DNA from: Chitinophaga pinensis
Lineage (GTDB): Bacteria; Bacteroidota; Bacteroidia; M30B66
Length of the DNA stretch: 64,000 nucleotides
Assembly (NCBI GenBank): GCA_945883545.1
Contig: CAMCXT010000014.1
Coordinates: 1 to 64,000 of the forward strand
Reading direction: 5' to 3'
Shown here one piece after another: positions 55,034 through 64,000 of the stretch (its first letter is position 1; each line of letters begins with the position of its first letter). Made by a program: the position numbers and the translations under genes. The notes under the pieces are model-generated. The model made no database searches, was not told where the DNA came from, and worked only from the letters and a program-made list of their open reading frames with translations.

Positions 55034-56968
55034 ATGAGAAAGCGATTAAGTGCAGCGATAACGTTAATTACTTTCTCAGCGCTTTTCATAGCATTACTGA
55101 GCAGTTCGCCGCATCCTTTACCCGAAAATCTATCGATGCATTATTCGGGTTCGCTCACCACCTTAAGCACACGTTGGCAAACCCTAATACATTCTGTTGA
55201 ATCGCTTGAAAAACTCGATACAGGCAATATTCAGGAAATTAGAGATAGCATTCACCAGTTGAGGTTAAGTCTCAAACGGGTTGACTTTTGGTTGCGTTAT
55301 CTCGATCCCTTACTGTATAAAAAATTGAATGCTCCGCTCCCCGTCGAATGGGAGGTTGAGGTATTCGAGAAGTTTGAAAGTCCTTATCGGCGCGATGGCG
55401 CAGGCTTAATTTTGGCAGAATTGTATCTCGATGAACCCGATGCTAACAAGCAAGTTCTACTCAGCTTGCTCCGCCCGGGAGTGGAAGCCCTGAGCGATTT
55501 TTCGTCCGATAGCCTCAAAAAAGTTTTGAATACTGTCGAATGTTATTACTTTTCTAATCGCCTTTTTATCCTCAATCTTGCTGCAATTTATACAACAGGC
55601 TTCGAATGCCCCGATCAAAAACAAATTGTTCCCGAACTAATTGCAATGCTTCAAGCAAACCGATTCAACAGCACACTTTTTAATGCCCAATTTCCCGAAC
55701 ACCAAATTTCGCCCGAATACCACCATGTTTATGATGGTTGTATTGAGTTTGTAAAAAAGCAGGGAGGTGATTATAGTCAATTTGACCACTACACCTTTAT
55801 CAATCGCTATGTGAACAAGCTTTATCAAATCAATGCCAAGCAAATAAAGACCTTGCAGCTTCGTTCGGGCAGTATGATCGATTATTCGCTGAATAACAAT
55901 GCCGAAAGTATTTTCTCCAAAAATCTTTTCGTTGCTCAAGCTCGATACGGGCTCTTTTCGGGGGTTAGCGATAAGCAGGTGCTGAGGGAAATAGAAGAAA
56001 CCGGTCGTTTCCTGTTTTCAGACCCACTGCTTTCGGGCAATGGCAAGCGCAGCTGTGCAAGTTGTCATAAACCCGATCAGTTTTTCACCGATACCACACG
56101 ACGCACACCCGTAGCATTTAATCCAAGTAGTTTGGTGGCCCGTAACGCACCATCGCTGCTAAATGTTTTTCACAATCATTTACTACTCGCCGACGGCAAA
56201 CATTACCAAATAGAAGAGCAAATTATAGGGGTTATTTATAATCCTAACGAAATGGGAAATACTGAAGAGGGACTGCTTCGCAACATTGCAAGCAGTAAAT
56301 ACTATCGCGAGCGCTTCGAAAAATTTGCCCGTTATACACCGGCTTATCCCAAAGTAACAGCACGGCATGTGGCTTCGGCAATTTTAGTGTATTTGTCTGA
56401 TTACAGCGATTTTGAATCGCCGTTTGACCGTGCCATTAATGGCAGTTTCGGCATCAGTAAAGCAGTAAAAGATGGTTTTAATGTGTTTATGGGTAAGGCA
56501 CAATGTGCTACATGTCATTTTGTACCGCTTTTTAACGGAGTAAAACCTCCTTACACCGGCAGCGAATTCGAAGTTATAGGTGTGCCAGCCGATACCACTG
56601 CAAAACATCTCAGTGAAGACACAGGCCGTTACACCGTCCATCAAGCCGATGAAATGAAGAACGCTTTTCGCACGGGAACGGTAAGAAACGCAGCACGTAC
56701 CATGCCCTACATGCATAACGGCGTATTCAGCACGCTCGACCAGGTACTTCAATTTTATAACCACGGTGGCGGCGCGGGCCATGGCCTTTCGGTAATAAAC
56801 CAAACGCTTGCTTCCGATTCGCTCCATTTGTCGGCCGATGAAATGTCGAACCTCAAAGCATTTATAACGGCATTAAATGAAGACGGGTTCATACAGGAAC
56901 CTCCGAAATCGCTTCCTCAGTCGCATCTCAAAACCTATAAAAATCGTATCGTTGGCGGTAATTACTAA
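55034..56968 (+). CDS. Di-haem cytochrome c peroxidase (MauG family) with a large N-terminal extension
   Basis: 644 residues with an N-terminal hydrophobic segment. The C-terminal half is a CCP/MauG protein: haem sites CASCH (residues 341-345) and CATCH (491-495), ARNAPSLLNVFHN, EEGLLRNIASSKYY, and TGTVRNAARTMPYMHNGVF. It should reduce H2O2, or oxidise a partner, in the periplasm. The first ~330 residues are helical with some resemblance to imelysin-like domains (LTTLSTRWQTLIHSVESLEK), a combination seen in other Bacteroidota peroxidases. Electron donor may be the nearby cytochrome c. Note the direct repeats upstream. Confidence 0.87.
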   Translation: MRKRLSAAITLITFSALFIALLSSSPHPLPENLSMHYSGSLTTLSTRWQTLIHSVESLEKLDTGNIQEIRDSIHQLRLSLKRVDFWLRYLDPLLYKKLNAPLPVEWEVEVFEKFESPYRRDGAGLILAELYLDEPDANKQVLLSLLRPGVEALSDFSSDSLKKVLNTVECYYFSNRLFILNLAAIYTTGFECPDQKQIVPELIAMLQANRFNSTLFNAQFPEHQISPEYHHVYDGCIEFVKKQGGDYSQFDHYTFINRYVNKLYQINAKQIKTLQLRSGSMIDYSLNNNAESIFSKNLFVAQARYGLFSGVSDKQVLREIEETGRFLFSDPLLSGNGKRSCASCHKPDQFFTDTTRRTPVAFNPSSLVARNAPSLLNVFHNHLLLADGKHYQIEEQIIGVIYNPNEMGNTEEGLLRNIASSKYYRERFEKFARYTPAYPKVTARHVASAILVYLSDYSDFESPFDRAINGSFGISKAVKDGFNVFMGKAQCATCHFVPLFNGVKPPYTGSEFEVIGVPADTTAKHLSEDTGRYTVHQADEMKNAFRTGTVRNAARTMPYMHNGVFSTLDQVLQFYNHGGGAGHGLSVINQTLASDSLHLSADEMSNLKAFITALNEDGFIQEPPKSLPQSHLKTYKNRIVGGNY

Positions 56969-57041
56969 ATCGGCTTACGGTCAAACCAACAATGGCCGTA
57001 ATCACGCTTCAGCATCACTTGGGCGAAAATTCGCAATTTCA

Positions 57042-57704
57042 ATGTGCTTGCTTTTATTCAGCACGAGCAGTTTTGCTTTCTGGGTGGTAAATTTTGGAAG
57101 TGCAAACACGCTTAGCAAAGGCAAATTTGGCTTTGCCGCGGGCATGGGCGGACAAATGGTATTTCTTGGGAATCCGCGTCTCACAAGCGGTTTTTTTAGT
57201 ATTCCACATGCGGGATTTAGACTCGGAATTGCAAATCGCCTCGATGCCGGACTTAGGCTTGCTCCCATACCACTACCCTTTGCAACGGTGGGCCCGGGTT
57301 TTGGAATAAATCTCGATGTTAAATATAATTTTATCAAGGCGTATCGGCGATTTGATTTTTCCATCATTGGCGGCCTTGGCGGTGCTCATGTATTGATTGA
57401 AGAAAAAACTCGCTTGGCGTATAGCCCTAACGCAGCCTTGCTGGGCACTTATGCCCTCAGCGAAACAACGAAATTAACCGTGATGGCGCGGTATGTTCAT
57501 TTAGAAATTCCAACGGCGCCTTTGGGTAAATCCTTCAATTTTGTTTCTATATCGGGTTTTTCCATCGGACTTAAAAAGGATATTCGTCCTGCCATTTCAA
57601 TATTGCCCGAAATTGGCGTTTATAACTATACGGGAGCTATCGGTGGCATTCGAAAAAATGGCCCGGGGTTTCAATATGGGTTAATGATTGCCACGTATTT
57701 TTAG
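57042..57704 (+). CDS. Small outer-membrane beta-barrel protein, function unknown
   Basis: 220 residues from the ATG at 57042, which gives a short signal peptide (MCLLLFSTSSFAF). The open frame runs back to 56877 inside the peroxidase gene, but that part lacks a signal and is rejected. Strands such as NTLSKGKFGFAAGMGG, FRLGIANRLDAGLRL and TVMARYVHLEI, with a final LMIATYF, suggest an outer-membrane barrel. It follows the peroxidase gene by 73 bases and may be co-transcribed. Role unknown. Confidence 0.68.
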   Translation: MCLLLFSTSSFAFWVVNFGSANTLSKGKFGFAAGMGGQMVFLGNPRLTSGFFSIPHAGFRLGIANRLDAGLRLAPIPLPFATVGPGFGINLDVKYNFIKAYRRFDFSIIGGLGGAHVLIEEKTRLAYSPNAALLGTYALSETTKLTVMARYVHLEIPTAPLGKSFNFVSISGFSIGLKKDIRPAISILPEIGVYNYTGAIGGIRKNGPGFQYGLMIATYF

Positions 57705-57706
57705 GT

Positions 57707-57734
57707 TTGTGAGAAACCAACTTTAGGCTCACAA
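57707..57734. terminator. Possible hairpin between convergent stops
   Basis: TTGTGAG and CTCACAA form a 7-bp stem around a 14-base loop, overlapping the mgsA stop codon. There is no T-run, so termination is uncertain. Confidence 0.35.
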
Positions 57735-58094
57735 TGCCGAAATGAGCAGTCTTGCCGTTCTGATGTTTGTAGCCAGCGCCACATCATATACATTGCAAAT
57801 TCGAAGCAGCATTCGCACATCCACCTGATGCGGGTGCACGTCGAGCGGGTCAATCAAAAATATTACTGCATCGATTTGTTCTTCAGTTATCAGAGCGGCA
57901 ATCTGACTATCGCCTCCCATTGGGCCCGATTTCATCTTAATCACATCAAGATCAAGATCGCAATGCTCAATTAAACTGCCGGTATTTCCGGTGGCAATAA
58001 TGCGTACGTTTTTAAAAAACGATTTCTGCTGAACCACAAATTCTATCAAATCGTGTTTCTTTCCGTCGTGGGCAATTAAAGCAATGTTCAACAT
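57729..58094 (-). CDS. mgsA: Methylglyoxal synthase
   Basis: MgsA turns dihydroxyacetone phosphate into methylglyoxal and free phosphate, a glycolytic bypass used when phosphate is scarce. From the ATG at 58094 the protein has 121 residues. The start IALIAHDGKKHDLIEFV, phosphate-binding TGNTGSLIE, catalytic Asp in SGPMGGDSQIAALI, and the HPHQVD His are all present. It stops at NIRTARLLISAL, slightly shorter than the ~135-150 residues of E. coli and Bacillus forms. Its place next to two phosphatases makes a phosphate-related role attractive. Confidence 0.9.
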   Translation of the reverse strand: MLNIALIAHDGKKHDLIEFVVQQKSFFKNVRIIATGNTGSLIEHCDLDLDVIKMKSGPMGGDSQIAALITEEQIDAVIFLIDPLDVHPHQVDVRMLLRICNVYDVALATNIRTARLLISAL

Positions 58095-58178
58095 GTAGCT
58101 GCGCAATTTTTTTGAATGGTTGAGCAAGCGCAAAACGTTATGCTTACCAATATTAATTTGGGTTTATGTTTTTAGCTT

Positions 58179-59711
58179 TCAAGATTTTTTAACGCTTTTA
58201 ACAACGCGCTTTGCAAGCCTACTTTTTGCACGATTGGGTTTCAAAATTTCCACATATTTCCAACCTGCTAGAGCCTTTTCGCGGTCAATATCAACCCGCA
58301 GATAACCGTGGTCGCGTAAATTGCAGTATGTGAGATGAGGGTTGTATTTCTTTTTTTTAAACAAGTACTCAGCAATGCGTATTTTCCATCTCTTTGAATA
58401 TTCGTCGAGATTGGAAGACGTTACACTGGTAGTAACCCATTCAGCGCCAAATGAACTTGAAGCATCGTTACGCCTGTAGCGTAAATCAATGGCAAAGGAA
58501 CAATGCATATCGCCGGTCAAAATAAGCACATCGTTAACCCCCTTGTTTTTCCACGATTGAAGTATTCGATTGCGTTCGGCCGGATACCCGTTCCACATAT
58601 CGGTGGTCTTACCGTAATTCCCCATTTTAGCTGGCACGCTATATTCCGAGAAAACCACCTGATTTCCAATTAATTTCCAAACTGCTTCAGAGTTCGAAAC
58701 CGATTCAATAAGCCAATCGGCCTGCTCCTTTCCAAGCATGCTGCGGCTTGTATCGCTCAGCACAACATCATTGGGGCTGTTTGCCTGTTTTGATCGGCCT
58801 TCGAGCCTTCCGTCGAGCATATACAAGTCGGCCAAGTTGCCAAACGAAAGCGCCCGTCTTATACTCAATCCTGCATTATCGGCCAAAGGCATCCATTCGA
58901 AATACGCCTTTCGGGCAGTACTGTTTCGAATATTCCAGTCGCCCTCTGTTTCGGGTTGATGATTCTGCGCCCCTTCTTTGTATGCATCGTTGGCAATTTC
59001 ATGATCATCCCAAATGCTTATAAAAGGGTGCAAGCGATGCACCTCCTGCAAATCGGCATCGAGTCGGTATTGTGCATAGCGACTACGATAATCCTGCAGC
59101 GTAACAATTTCGTGTTTGGGTAAATGTCCGCGCTTTAGTTTGGTGTTGCCGTATTTCTCGGGCCCGTATTCATAAATATAATCTCCCAAGTGAATTACTG
59201 CCTGCAGATTGGGCTCTTTGGCGAGTGCAGCATAGGCATTAAAATATCCCCACGAAAAACTGCTACAACTCACCACGCCAAAGCTTAAACGGTCTGATTG
59301 CCTTGCTGCCGTTCGTGTGCGACCGATGGGCGAATAGGATTTGTTGAAGCGAAAGCGGTAAAAATATACCTGTCCCTCGCTCAGGTTCTCCACCATAATT
59401 TTGACCGAATAGCCATTTTCGGGACGTGCAACAATTTCACCATTCAGAAGGGGCTGTGTAAACATACTGTCGCTGGCCATTTCCCACGCCACCGGCACAT
59501 TGCCGCTTTGGTTTGTGTAAATTGCCGTCCACAACACCACAGAAGTGTAACGTGGATCGCCCGAGGCTACACCAAACGGAAAAGGTATATTACGTGTCTT
59601 GAGTATGGAATCAATTTCGCGGCAAAAAACAGCATCCTGGGTAAACCCTTTTTGGGGCTTAAGTGCAAAAATGCAAACTATTAGGATGGATGATAAAACG
59701 TGTTTCCGCAC
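58179..59711 (-). CDS. phoD: PhoD-family alkaline phosphatase
   Basis: 510 residues with a signal peptide (VLSSILIVCIFALKPQKGFTQ region). The N-terminal PhoD domain (PFGVASGDPRYTSVVLWT) and metallophosphatase core (SCSSFSWGYFNAYAALAKE, HLGDYIYEYG, IWDDHEIANDAY, LTGDMHCSFAIDL) are complete. No T9SS sorting domain: a basic C-terminal tail (KSRLAKRVVKSVKKS) ends it, so it is probably periplasmic, unlike its T9SS relative at 51.7 kb. The GTG start at 59711 directly follows the TAA of the upstream phosphatase gene, so the two are coupled. Confidence 0.93.
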   Translation of the reverse strand: MRKHVLSSILIVCIFALKPQKGFTQDAVFCREIDSILKTRNIPFPFGVASGDPRYTSVVLWTAIYTNQSGNVPVAWEMASDSMFTQPLLNGEIVARPENGYSVKIMVENLSEGQVYFYRFRFNKSYSPIGRTRTAARQSDRLSFGVVSCSSFSWGYFNAYAALAKEPNLQAVIHLGDYIYEYGPEKYGNTKLKRGHLPKHEIVTLQDYRSRYAQYRLDADLQEVHRLHPFISIWDDHEIANDAYKEGAQNHQPETEGDWNIRNSTARKAYFEWMPLADNAGLSIRRALSFGNLADLYMLDGRLEGRSKQANSPNDVVLSDTSRSMLGKEQADWLIESVSNSEAVWKLIGNQVVFSEYSVPAKMGNYGKTTDMWNGYPAERNRILQSWKNKGVNDVLILTGDMHCSFAIDLRYRRNDASSSFGAEWVTTSVTSSNLDEYSKRWKIRIAEYLFKKKKYNPHLTYCNLRDHGYLRVDIDREKALAGWKYVEILKPNRAKSRLAKRVVKSVKKS

Positions 59712-61322
59712 TTATTTTTTGGTTAAATGCATGGTTTGAACCTGCTTGCCTATTTGAAGACTCACCAGATAATTGCCTGCGTGTAACGATGCTAAATCGC
59801 CCGTGTAGATATTTTCGTGCTTTTTTCCTTTAAAAGAATCGCGAAAAACCTCTTTTCCACCGCTATCAAAAATACGCAGTGTAACATTGCGAGCTTTATC
59901 TAAATGAAAACGTAGATTAAAGGTATTTTCGAAGGGATTGGGGTAAAGCGATACGGTTGATGCATCAAGCCCATTGGGCTTCTCATAGAGCAATGGATCC
60001 TCGAGGTCGGGCTTAATGATGGTGAAATGGTCGAACAGTGTACCGTCAGATTTTAAGTACTTGCCATCGAGGCGGTTCCCCTCGATTTCAACGATTAATG
60101 AGCCGTAGGCATTGCTTCCGCCGTATGAGCTCACCATTGCAGGATGATCGAGATCGGGATTGTCTTCTTTGCTGCCTGAATTACCGCAAACAACATAAAC
60201 GGTTCCTTCGTTTCCGCTGTTTTGGTATTTGATGTATTGCTCGCCCTGTTCGAAATTTCCGTTGCCGGAGTTAATTGCATGCGTATTGTTGTTGAAAGAA
60301 AACGAAAATCCATAGTGACCTTTAATAAGCTTGCTTCGTTCATACACATGGCTGTGCCCGTTCAACACCAAATCAACACCATACTGTTCCAAGATAGGGA
60401 GTGCGTTTTGGCGCATGGCCGTCATCAGCAATTCCCAGAAATCGTCAGAGTCATGTGAGCCTTTGCTGTATGGCGGTTGGTGAAAAAAACAAATTACCCA
60501 CTCTTTCGTATTTGCCTGCAAATCGGCCTCAAGCCATTGATACATGGGCGAATTATCGTCGAGTGTATAGGCCTGAATCTCGCTATTCAGACTTATGAAA
60601 TGCGCATTGCCGTAGTCGAATGAATAATATAATTTGGTGTAACTGGGGATGCCGCCGGCTTCACCAAGAATAGGCGATTTAAAGATGTCGTAATACGGCC
60701 CAGTATGTTCGGTGGGTGGCGCGAACCGGTTTACACTGTTGTAGTCGTGGTTGCCCGGTGTGCTGTAAATAGGTATATAGGTAAGAATACTATCGTAAAC
60801 ATCGAATAATTTGGATTGAAACTCGGCTTGGGTTCCATCTTGGTATGCATTGTCGCCGAGCATGAGCATAAAATCGGTTTCTGCCTCTTGGTCGTATTGT
60901 ATAAAGCTGTTCATAACATCAATTTGCCCCTGACTGGCTTTGCCAAAATCGCCGATGGCCCAGAAGCTGAATTTACCGGTATTTGCGGCTGCGGGCGATG
61001 TGGTAAACCGCAAGGCCTGGTTGCCGCCCGCAAGTAAGCTATCGGTTGTTCCAATCGAATAGTAATAGGTCGTTCCCTGTTCAAGGCTGGGTATGGTAAT
61101 GAAATGGTCTGTTTTGGAATTTAAATCGAATACCTCCTGCTCTTGAGTATTTAGCGATGTCCCGAAAACAATCCGCGAATTTGCAGGTATATCAGTGCGC
61201 CAACAAATCTGAATAGATTCAGGACTCAAAACCTGCAGGTATGGGCCTCGGATAATGCTTTGGCCATAAGCCGAATGGCAAACTGCAAGCAAAATAAGTA
61301 AACTTGATAGGTTACGACACAT
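59712..61322 (-). CDS. T9SS-secreted purple-acid-phosphatase-like metallophosphoesterase
   Basis: 536 residues with a signal peptide (ending CHSAYGQ). A fibronectin-like N-terminal PAP domain (IIRGPYLQVLSPESIQICWRT) is followed by a calcineurin-type phosphoesterase: IGDFGKA, MLGDNAYQDG, TPGNHDYN, FFHQPPYSKG and LNGHSHVYER, the five metal-ligand blocks. A T9SS sorting domain ends it (LYPNPFENT, GNYLVSL). It should free phosphate from esters at the cell surface. It is the first gene of a two-gene unit with phoD. A 12-base palindrome lies about 128 bases upstream of its ATG. Confidence 0.92.
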   Translation of the reverse strand: MCRNLSSLLILLAVCHSAYGQSIIRGPYLQVLSPESIQICWRTDIPANSRIVFGTSLNTQEQEVFDLNSKTDHFITIPSLEQGTTYYYSIGTTDSLLAGGNQALRFTTSPAAANTGKFSFWAIGDFGKASQGQIDVMNSFIQYDQEAETDFMLMLGDNAYQDGTQAEFQSKLFDVYDSILTYIPIYSTPGNHDYNSVNRFAPPTEHTGPYYDIFKSPILGEAGGIPSYTKLYYSFDYGNAHFISLNSEIQAYTLDDNSPMYQWLEADLQANTKEWVICFFHQPPYSKGSHDSDDFWELLMTAMRQNALPILEQYGVDLVLNGHSHVYERSKLIKGHYGFSFSFNNNTHAINSGNGNFEQGEQYIKYQNSGNEGTVYVVCGNSGSKEDNPDLDHPAMVSSYGGSNAYGSLIVEIEGNRLDGKYLKSDGTLFDHFTIIKPDLEDPLLYEKPNGLDASTVSLYPNPFENTFNLRFHLDKARNVTLRIFDSGGKEVFRDSFKGKKHENIYTGDLASLHAGNYLVSLQIGKQVQTMHLTKK

Positions 61323-61665
61323 TCTATTGCATATTTATAATGCACTAAAATTAGATTGTGATTATTCGCCGGTGTTTAAGCAAAAATTAACCTTGTGTTG
61401 TTTTTAATGCTTGCTGTAGGAAAGCGTCTTTTAAACTTCATCAACTTCGTGCCTTAAGGCAATTCCTTAACCCAATTTTAATTTACAAGCAAATCGAATT
61501 TGAGAATAAGAATATATTTAAAATCTGTTACTTGTGCTAACGTGATTCGTTTAATTGTTGCTTCCTTTAATTTGCTCCTTATTTAAATTTTCGGGTGCCC
61601 GGGTGGATTGATTGAGATGCATATCGTTTGATTTCCTGCAATATATGCAATCCCGTCTAAAGCAA
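61323..61665. other. 343-base gap at the right side of the phosphatase block
   Basis: AT-rich, with no gene or remnant recognised. It contains a perfect palindrome TGCCTTAAGGCA (61450-61461), a possible operator, and no exact TAnnTTTG box on the minus strand. No sequence here matches the missing part of the T9SS remnant at 51.2 kb, as far as can be judged by eye. Confidence 0.6.
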
Positions 61666-63204
61666 TCAACCTGCCCAATTTTCTCGATCTAAACTTCTTA
61701 GCTGGATGGCCTCTGCAAGATGTTGTGTTCCAATATCCTTGCTTCTCTCCAAATCGGCAATCGTTCTCGCAACTTTCAAAATTCGATCGTAAGCCCGCGC
61801 CGATAGCGACAATCGCTCCATGGCTGTCTTCAATAGCTGATTGCCTGTTGCATCTATTCTACACCAATTTCTAATCATCCGAGCATTCATTTGCGCATTG
61901 CTGTGGATGCCCGGATAGACGCCAAATCTTTCTCGTTGAATCTCTCTGGCTTCAATCACCCGGTTGCGTATAATCTCGCTCCCCTCGGATGTTCTGGCAT
62001 TGCTCAACTCATCAAACTTCACAGGTGTAACCTCAACATGCAGGTCTATCCGGTCTAACAATGGCCCAGAAATCCTATTCAGATATTTCTGCACAACACC
62101 CGGCGCACAAAGGCACTCCTTTTCAGGATGGTTATAATACCCACATGGACAAGGATTCATACTTGCCACCAGCATAAAACTCGCAGGATATTCAACCGAA
62201 AACCGCGCTCTTGAGATGCTCACGATTCGATCTTCCAACGGTTGCCGCATCACCTCCAAAACAGTTCGTTTGAACTCTGGCAATTCATCCAAAAAAAGCA
62301 CTCCATTGTGCGCTAAAGAAATCTCACCTGGTTGCGGATTCTGTCCACCTCCAACAAGTGCAACATCAGATATCGTGTGATGCGGAGCCCTGAAAGGCCT
62401 TTGCCGAAGTATCGAAGTAACTCTGCCCAATTTGCCAGCAACTGAATGAATCTTTGTTGTTTCAAGTGCTTCATCCAAACTCAAAGCAGGTAGAATTCCG
62501 GGCATTCGCCTTGCCAACATGGTCTTTCCAGCTCCCGGCGGACCAATCAAAATAAGGTTATGGCCACCTGCAGCTGCAATCTCCATCGCCCGCTTGATGT
62601 TTTCCTGTCCCTTCACATCTGAAAAATCTACTTCTGAAAAATCAGCCACTTTTGAGGAAACTTCTGGCGTCTCAGATTTCATCGGTTGAATCTGAGTTTC
62701 CCCCGATAAAAATCTTGTAACCTCAACGAGCGAATTCGCTGGATACACATTGATTCCTTCAACAATGCAGGCCTCACGTGCATTTTGCTCGGGTAGAATC
62801 AATCCCTCGAAACCTTCTAGTTTGGCTTGAACTGCCATTGGCAAACTTCCACGAATGGGCATAATTCCTCCGTCAAGCGATAGCTCTCCCATGATGAGAA
62901 TTTTGCTGAGCATCTGTTCACTAATTTGACTTGAAGCCGCCAAGATTCCAATAGCAATGGGAAGATCATAGGCAGAACCTTCCTTTCGAATATCGGCAGG
63001 AGCCATATTGATCACAATTTTCTTTCCTGGCATCCGAAATCCATTGTGTAGCAATGCCGATTCTATGCGTTGTTGACTTTCCTTTACGGCGTTGTCGGGC
63101 AACCCAACAAGGAAGAACTTTATACCTTGAACAACAGTAACTTCAACGGTAATGGTTGTAGCAGAGATGCCATGAACGGCGCTGCCAAAAACTTTGGTTA
63201 ACAT
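61666..63204 (-). CDS. comM: YifB/ComM-family Mg-chelatase-like AAA+ ATPase
   Basis: 512 residues. An N-terminal Lon-like domain ([40 protein letters not shown]) precedes the AAA+ core (Walker [14 protein letters not shown], Walker [11 protein letters not shown]) and a C-terminal Mg-chelatase region with a Cys cluster ([19 protein letters not shown]). ComM is a helicase that helps branch migration during natural transformation in Gammaproteobacteria; the role in Bacteroidota is unproven. It is likely monocistronic, 106 bases downstream of gmhA. Confidence 0.94.
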   Translation of the reverse strand: MLTKVFGSAVHGISATTITVEVTVVQGIKFFLVGLPDNAVKESQQRIESALLHNGFRMPGKKIVINMAPADIRKEGSAYDLPIAIGILAASSQISEQMLSKILIMGELSLDGGIMPIRGSLPMAVQAKLEGFEGLILPEQNAREACIVEGINVYPANSLVEVTRFLSGETQIQPMKSETPEVSSKVADFSEVDFSDVKGQENIKRAMEIAAAGGHNLILIGPPGAGKTMLARRMPGILPALSLDEALETTKIHSVAGKLGRVTSILRQRPFRAPHHTISDVALVGGGQNPQPGEISLAHNGVLFLDELPEFKRTVLEVMRQPLEDRIVSISRARFSVEYPASFMLVASMNPCPCGYYNHPEKECLCAPGVVQKYLNRISGPLLDRIDLHVEVTPVKFDELSNARTSEGSEIIRNRVIEAREIQRERFGVYPGIHSNAQMNARMIRNWCRIDATGNQLLKTAMERLSLSARAYDRILKVARTIADLERSKDIGTQHLAEAIQLRSLDRENWAG

Positions 63205-63310
63205 GAGATTTCATCATACAAAACAGCATTTCAAAACCTGAATGCTGATCAGGTTCGAAACAGACGAAATCGGAACTGTGTGAAATTATAAAAAATCGAA
63301 GAATGGAAAA

Positions 63311-63883
63311 TTAATGTTGAAACATTTCGGCTTCAATAAATCCTATCAAGCTATGAATCACTTTAATATGAATTTCTTGAGCGCGATCAGCAAATGCGCT
63401 GTGTGGCGCACGAATCTCCACATCGGCAAGTTCGGCGAGTTTTCCTCCGTCTTTTCCGGTGAGGGCTACAACGAGGATGTTTCGGCGGCGAGCGGTTTCA
63501 ACCGCTTGCAAGACGTTAGCAGAATTTCCACTGGTACTGATGGCAAGCAGCACATCTCCAGGCTTTCCCAATGATTCAAGATAACGAGAAAAGATGAAGT
63601 CGAATCCGTAATCGTTCCCTACACAACTAATATGGGAAGGATCTGAAATTGAAACTGCAGCAATAGCAGGTCGGTCGTTTCTGTACCGACCACTCAATTC
63701 TTCTGCAAAATGCATCGCATCGCACATAGAACCTCCGTTTCCACAGGAAATAATCTTATGCCCATCTTGCAATGCAGATACCATGAGCCTTCCAGCAGAT
63801 TCAATATTGTGAAGATTGTTTTCGTTGGCTAAAAAAGCCGCCAACACCTGCTGTGCTTCTTCGAACTGTTGTTTGATCATCAT
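63311..63883 (-). CDS. gmhA: Sedoheptulose-7-phosphate isomerase (GmhA)
   Basis: 190 residues; converts sedoheptulose 7-phosphate to manno-heptose 7-phosphate, the first step to ADP-heptose for lipopolysaccharide. SIS-domain motifs: [20 protein letters not shown] (with a zinc/substrate His and Glu), [14 protein letters not shown], and the late [14 protein letters not shown]. The pathway partner rfaE2 is at 10.9 kb. Two adjacent ATGs (63883 or 63880) fit. It starts 3 bases after the stop of the edge gene, so they probably share a transcript. Confidence 0.95.
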   Translation of the reverse strand: MMIKQQFEEAQQVLAAFLANENNLHNIESAGRLMVSALQDGHKIISCGNGGSMCDAMHFAEELSGRYRNDRPAIAAVSISDPSHISCVGNDYGFDFIFSRYLESLGKPGDVLLAISTSGNSANVLQAVETARRRNILVVALTGKDGGKLAELADVEIRAPHSAFADRAQEIHIKVIHSLIGFIEAEMFQH

Positions 63884-63886
63884 TGC

Positions 63887-64000
63887 TTAATCGTAAGGTA
63901 CATAGATAAAGCCCGCGGTTCCATCGAGAATAGCAAAGATGCAGAAATACAATTCAGGATCTTTCCATGCTTTTCGAAAATCGTTCAATTTGTCTTCCTT
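63887..64000 (-). CDS. 3' end of an unidentified gene (continues beyond window)
   Basis: The minus strand is open from the window edge to a TAA at 63887-63889 and encodes 37 residues containing AWKDPELYFC and GTAGFIYVPYD. I do not recognise the family. It ends 3 bases before gmhA, on the same strand, consistent with an operon. Confidence 0.6.
   Translation of the reverse strand, partial: KEDKLNDFRKAWKDPELYFCIFAILDGTAGFIYVPYD

Noticed and set aside
54973-55200. Plus-strand frame overlapping the start of the peroxidase gene
   Set aside because: It covers the signal peptide of the peroxidase in another frame and lacks any protein signature.
56384-56827. 147-codon minus-strand frame over the peroxidase gene
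   Set aside because: It overlaps the haem-binding region of a clear peroxidase and its translation has no domain-like features.
1-64000. CRISPR arrays, tRNA/rRNA genes, insertion sequences
   Set aside because: No spaced repeat series, cloverleaf-like stretch, rRNA-like stretch or transposase was seen; the only direct repeat noted is the pair at 54920-54974.

Overview
The window comes from a Bacteroidota chromosome, most like Flavobacteriales. Evidence: about eight secreted proteins end in type IX secretion (T9SS) sorting domains (xPNP motif plus a C-terminal G(I/L/M)Y.(L/V) block); there is a SusC/SusD pair, a DUF4270 lipoprotein, a DUF2480 protein and an S46 dipeptidyl-peptidase; and intergenic DNA carries the Bacteroidota -7 promoter element TAnnTTTG. 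Nearly all starts lack a Shine-Dalgarno sequence, so the two that have one (the ECF sigma gene and tsf) stand out. No tRNA, rRNA, CRISPR array or intact insertion sequence was recognised.

Layout. 1-8.0 kb: 3' part of a T9SS lysyl-endopeptidase-like protease, uvrA, an ECF sigma factor and a large T9SS protein. 8.2-17.9 kb: DUF817 membrane protein, radA, a lipoprotein, rfaE2 (ADP-heptose), an LPG-synthase-TM flippase-like protein, panD, panC, and on the other strand a half-length glycogen-synthase-like protein, DUF4270 and glmS. 18.0-22.0 kb: the translation block rplM-rpsI-rpsB-tsf, then pyrH and frr. 22.1-23.7 kb: a LuxE-like acyl-protein synthetase overlapping, head to head, a lipoprotein gene. 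24.0-28.6 kb: Fe-S operon sufC-sufD-sufS-sufE-sufT-DUF2480, lacking sufB. 28.7-37.0 kb: T9SS esterase, undecaprenol/diacylglycerol kinase, DUF1361, a frameshifted tag, a secreted protein of unknown role, DPP7-type peptidase and two outer-membrane beta-barrels. 37.1-46.9 kb: a starch/glycogen utilisation locus (T9SS binding proteins, SusD, SusC, T9SS alpha-amylase). 46.9-50.7 kb: NhaD antiporter, a lipoprotein, an antiquitin-type aldehyde dehydrogenase and a PhnA-like protein.

50.9-61.3 kb looks like an accessory block. It abuts a truncated T9SS gene and holds a cytochrome c, a T9SS PhoD phosphatase, a di-haem peroxidase, a beta-barrel, methylglyoxal synthase, a second PhoD and a T9SS purple-acid-phosphatase-like enzyme. 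Together these suggest phosphate scavenging from organic phosphorus. 61.7-64 kb returns to housekeeping genes: comM/yifB, gmhA (ADP-heptose, same pathway as rfaE2) and the 3' end of an unidentified gene.

Most interesting: the phosphatase block and its sharp junction with the T9SS remnant; the suf operon without sufB; the 'glycogen synthase' lacking the KTGG motif and its second lobe; a shared extended promoter (TAnnTTTGC, often followed by a GC-rich stretch) that puts several genes on almost leaderless transcripts; and the frameshift in tag.
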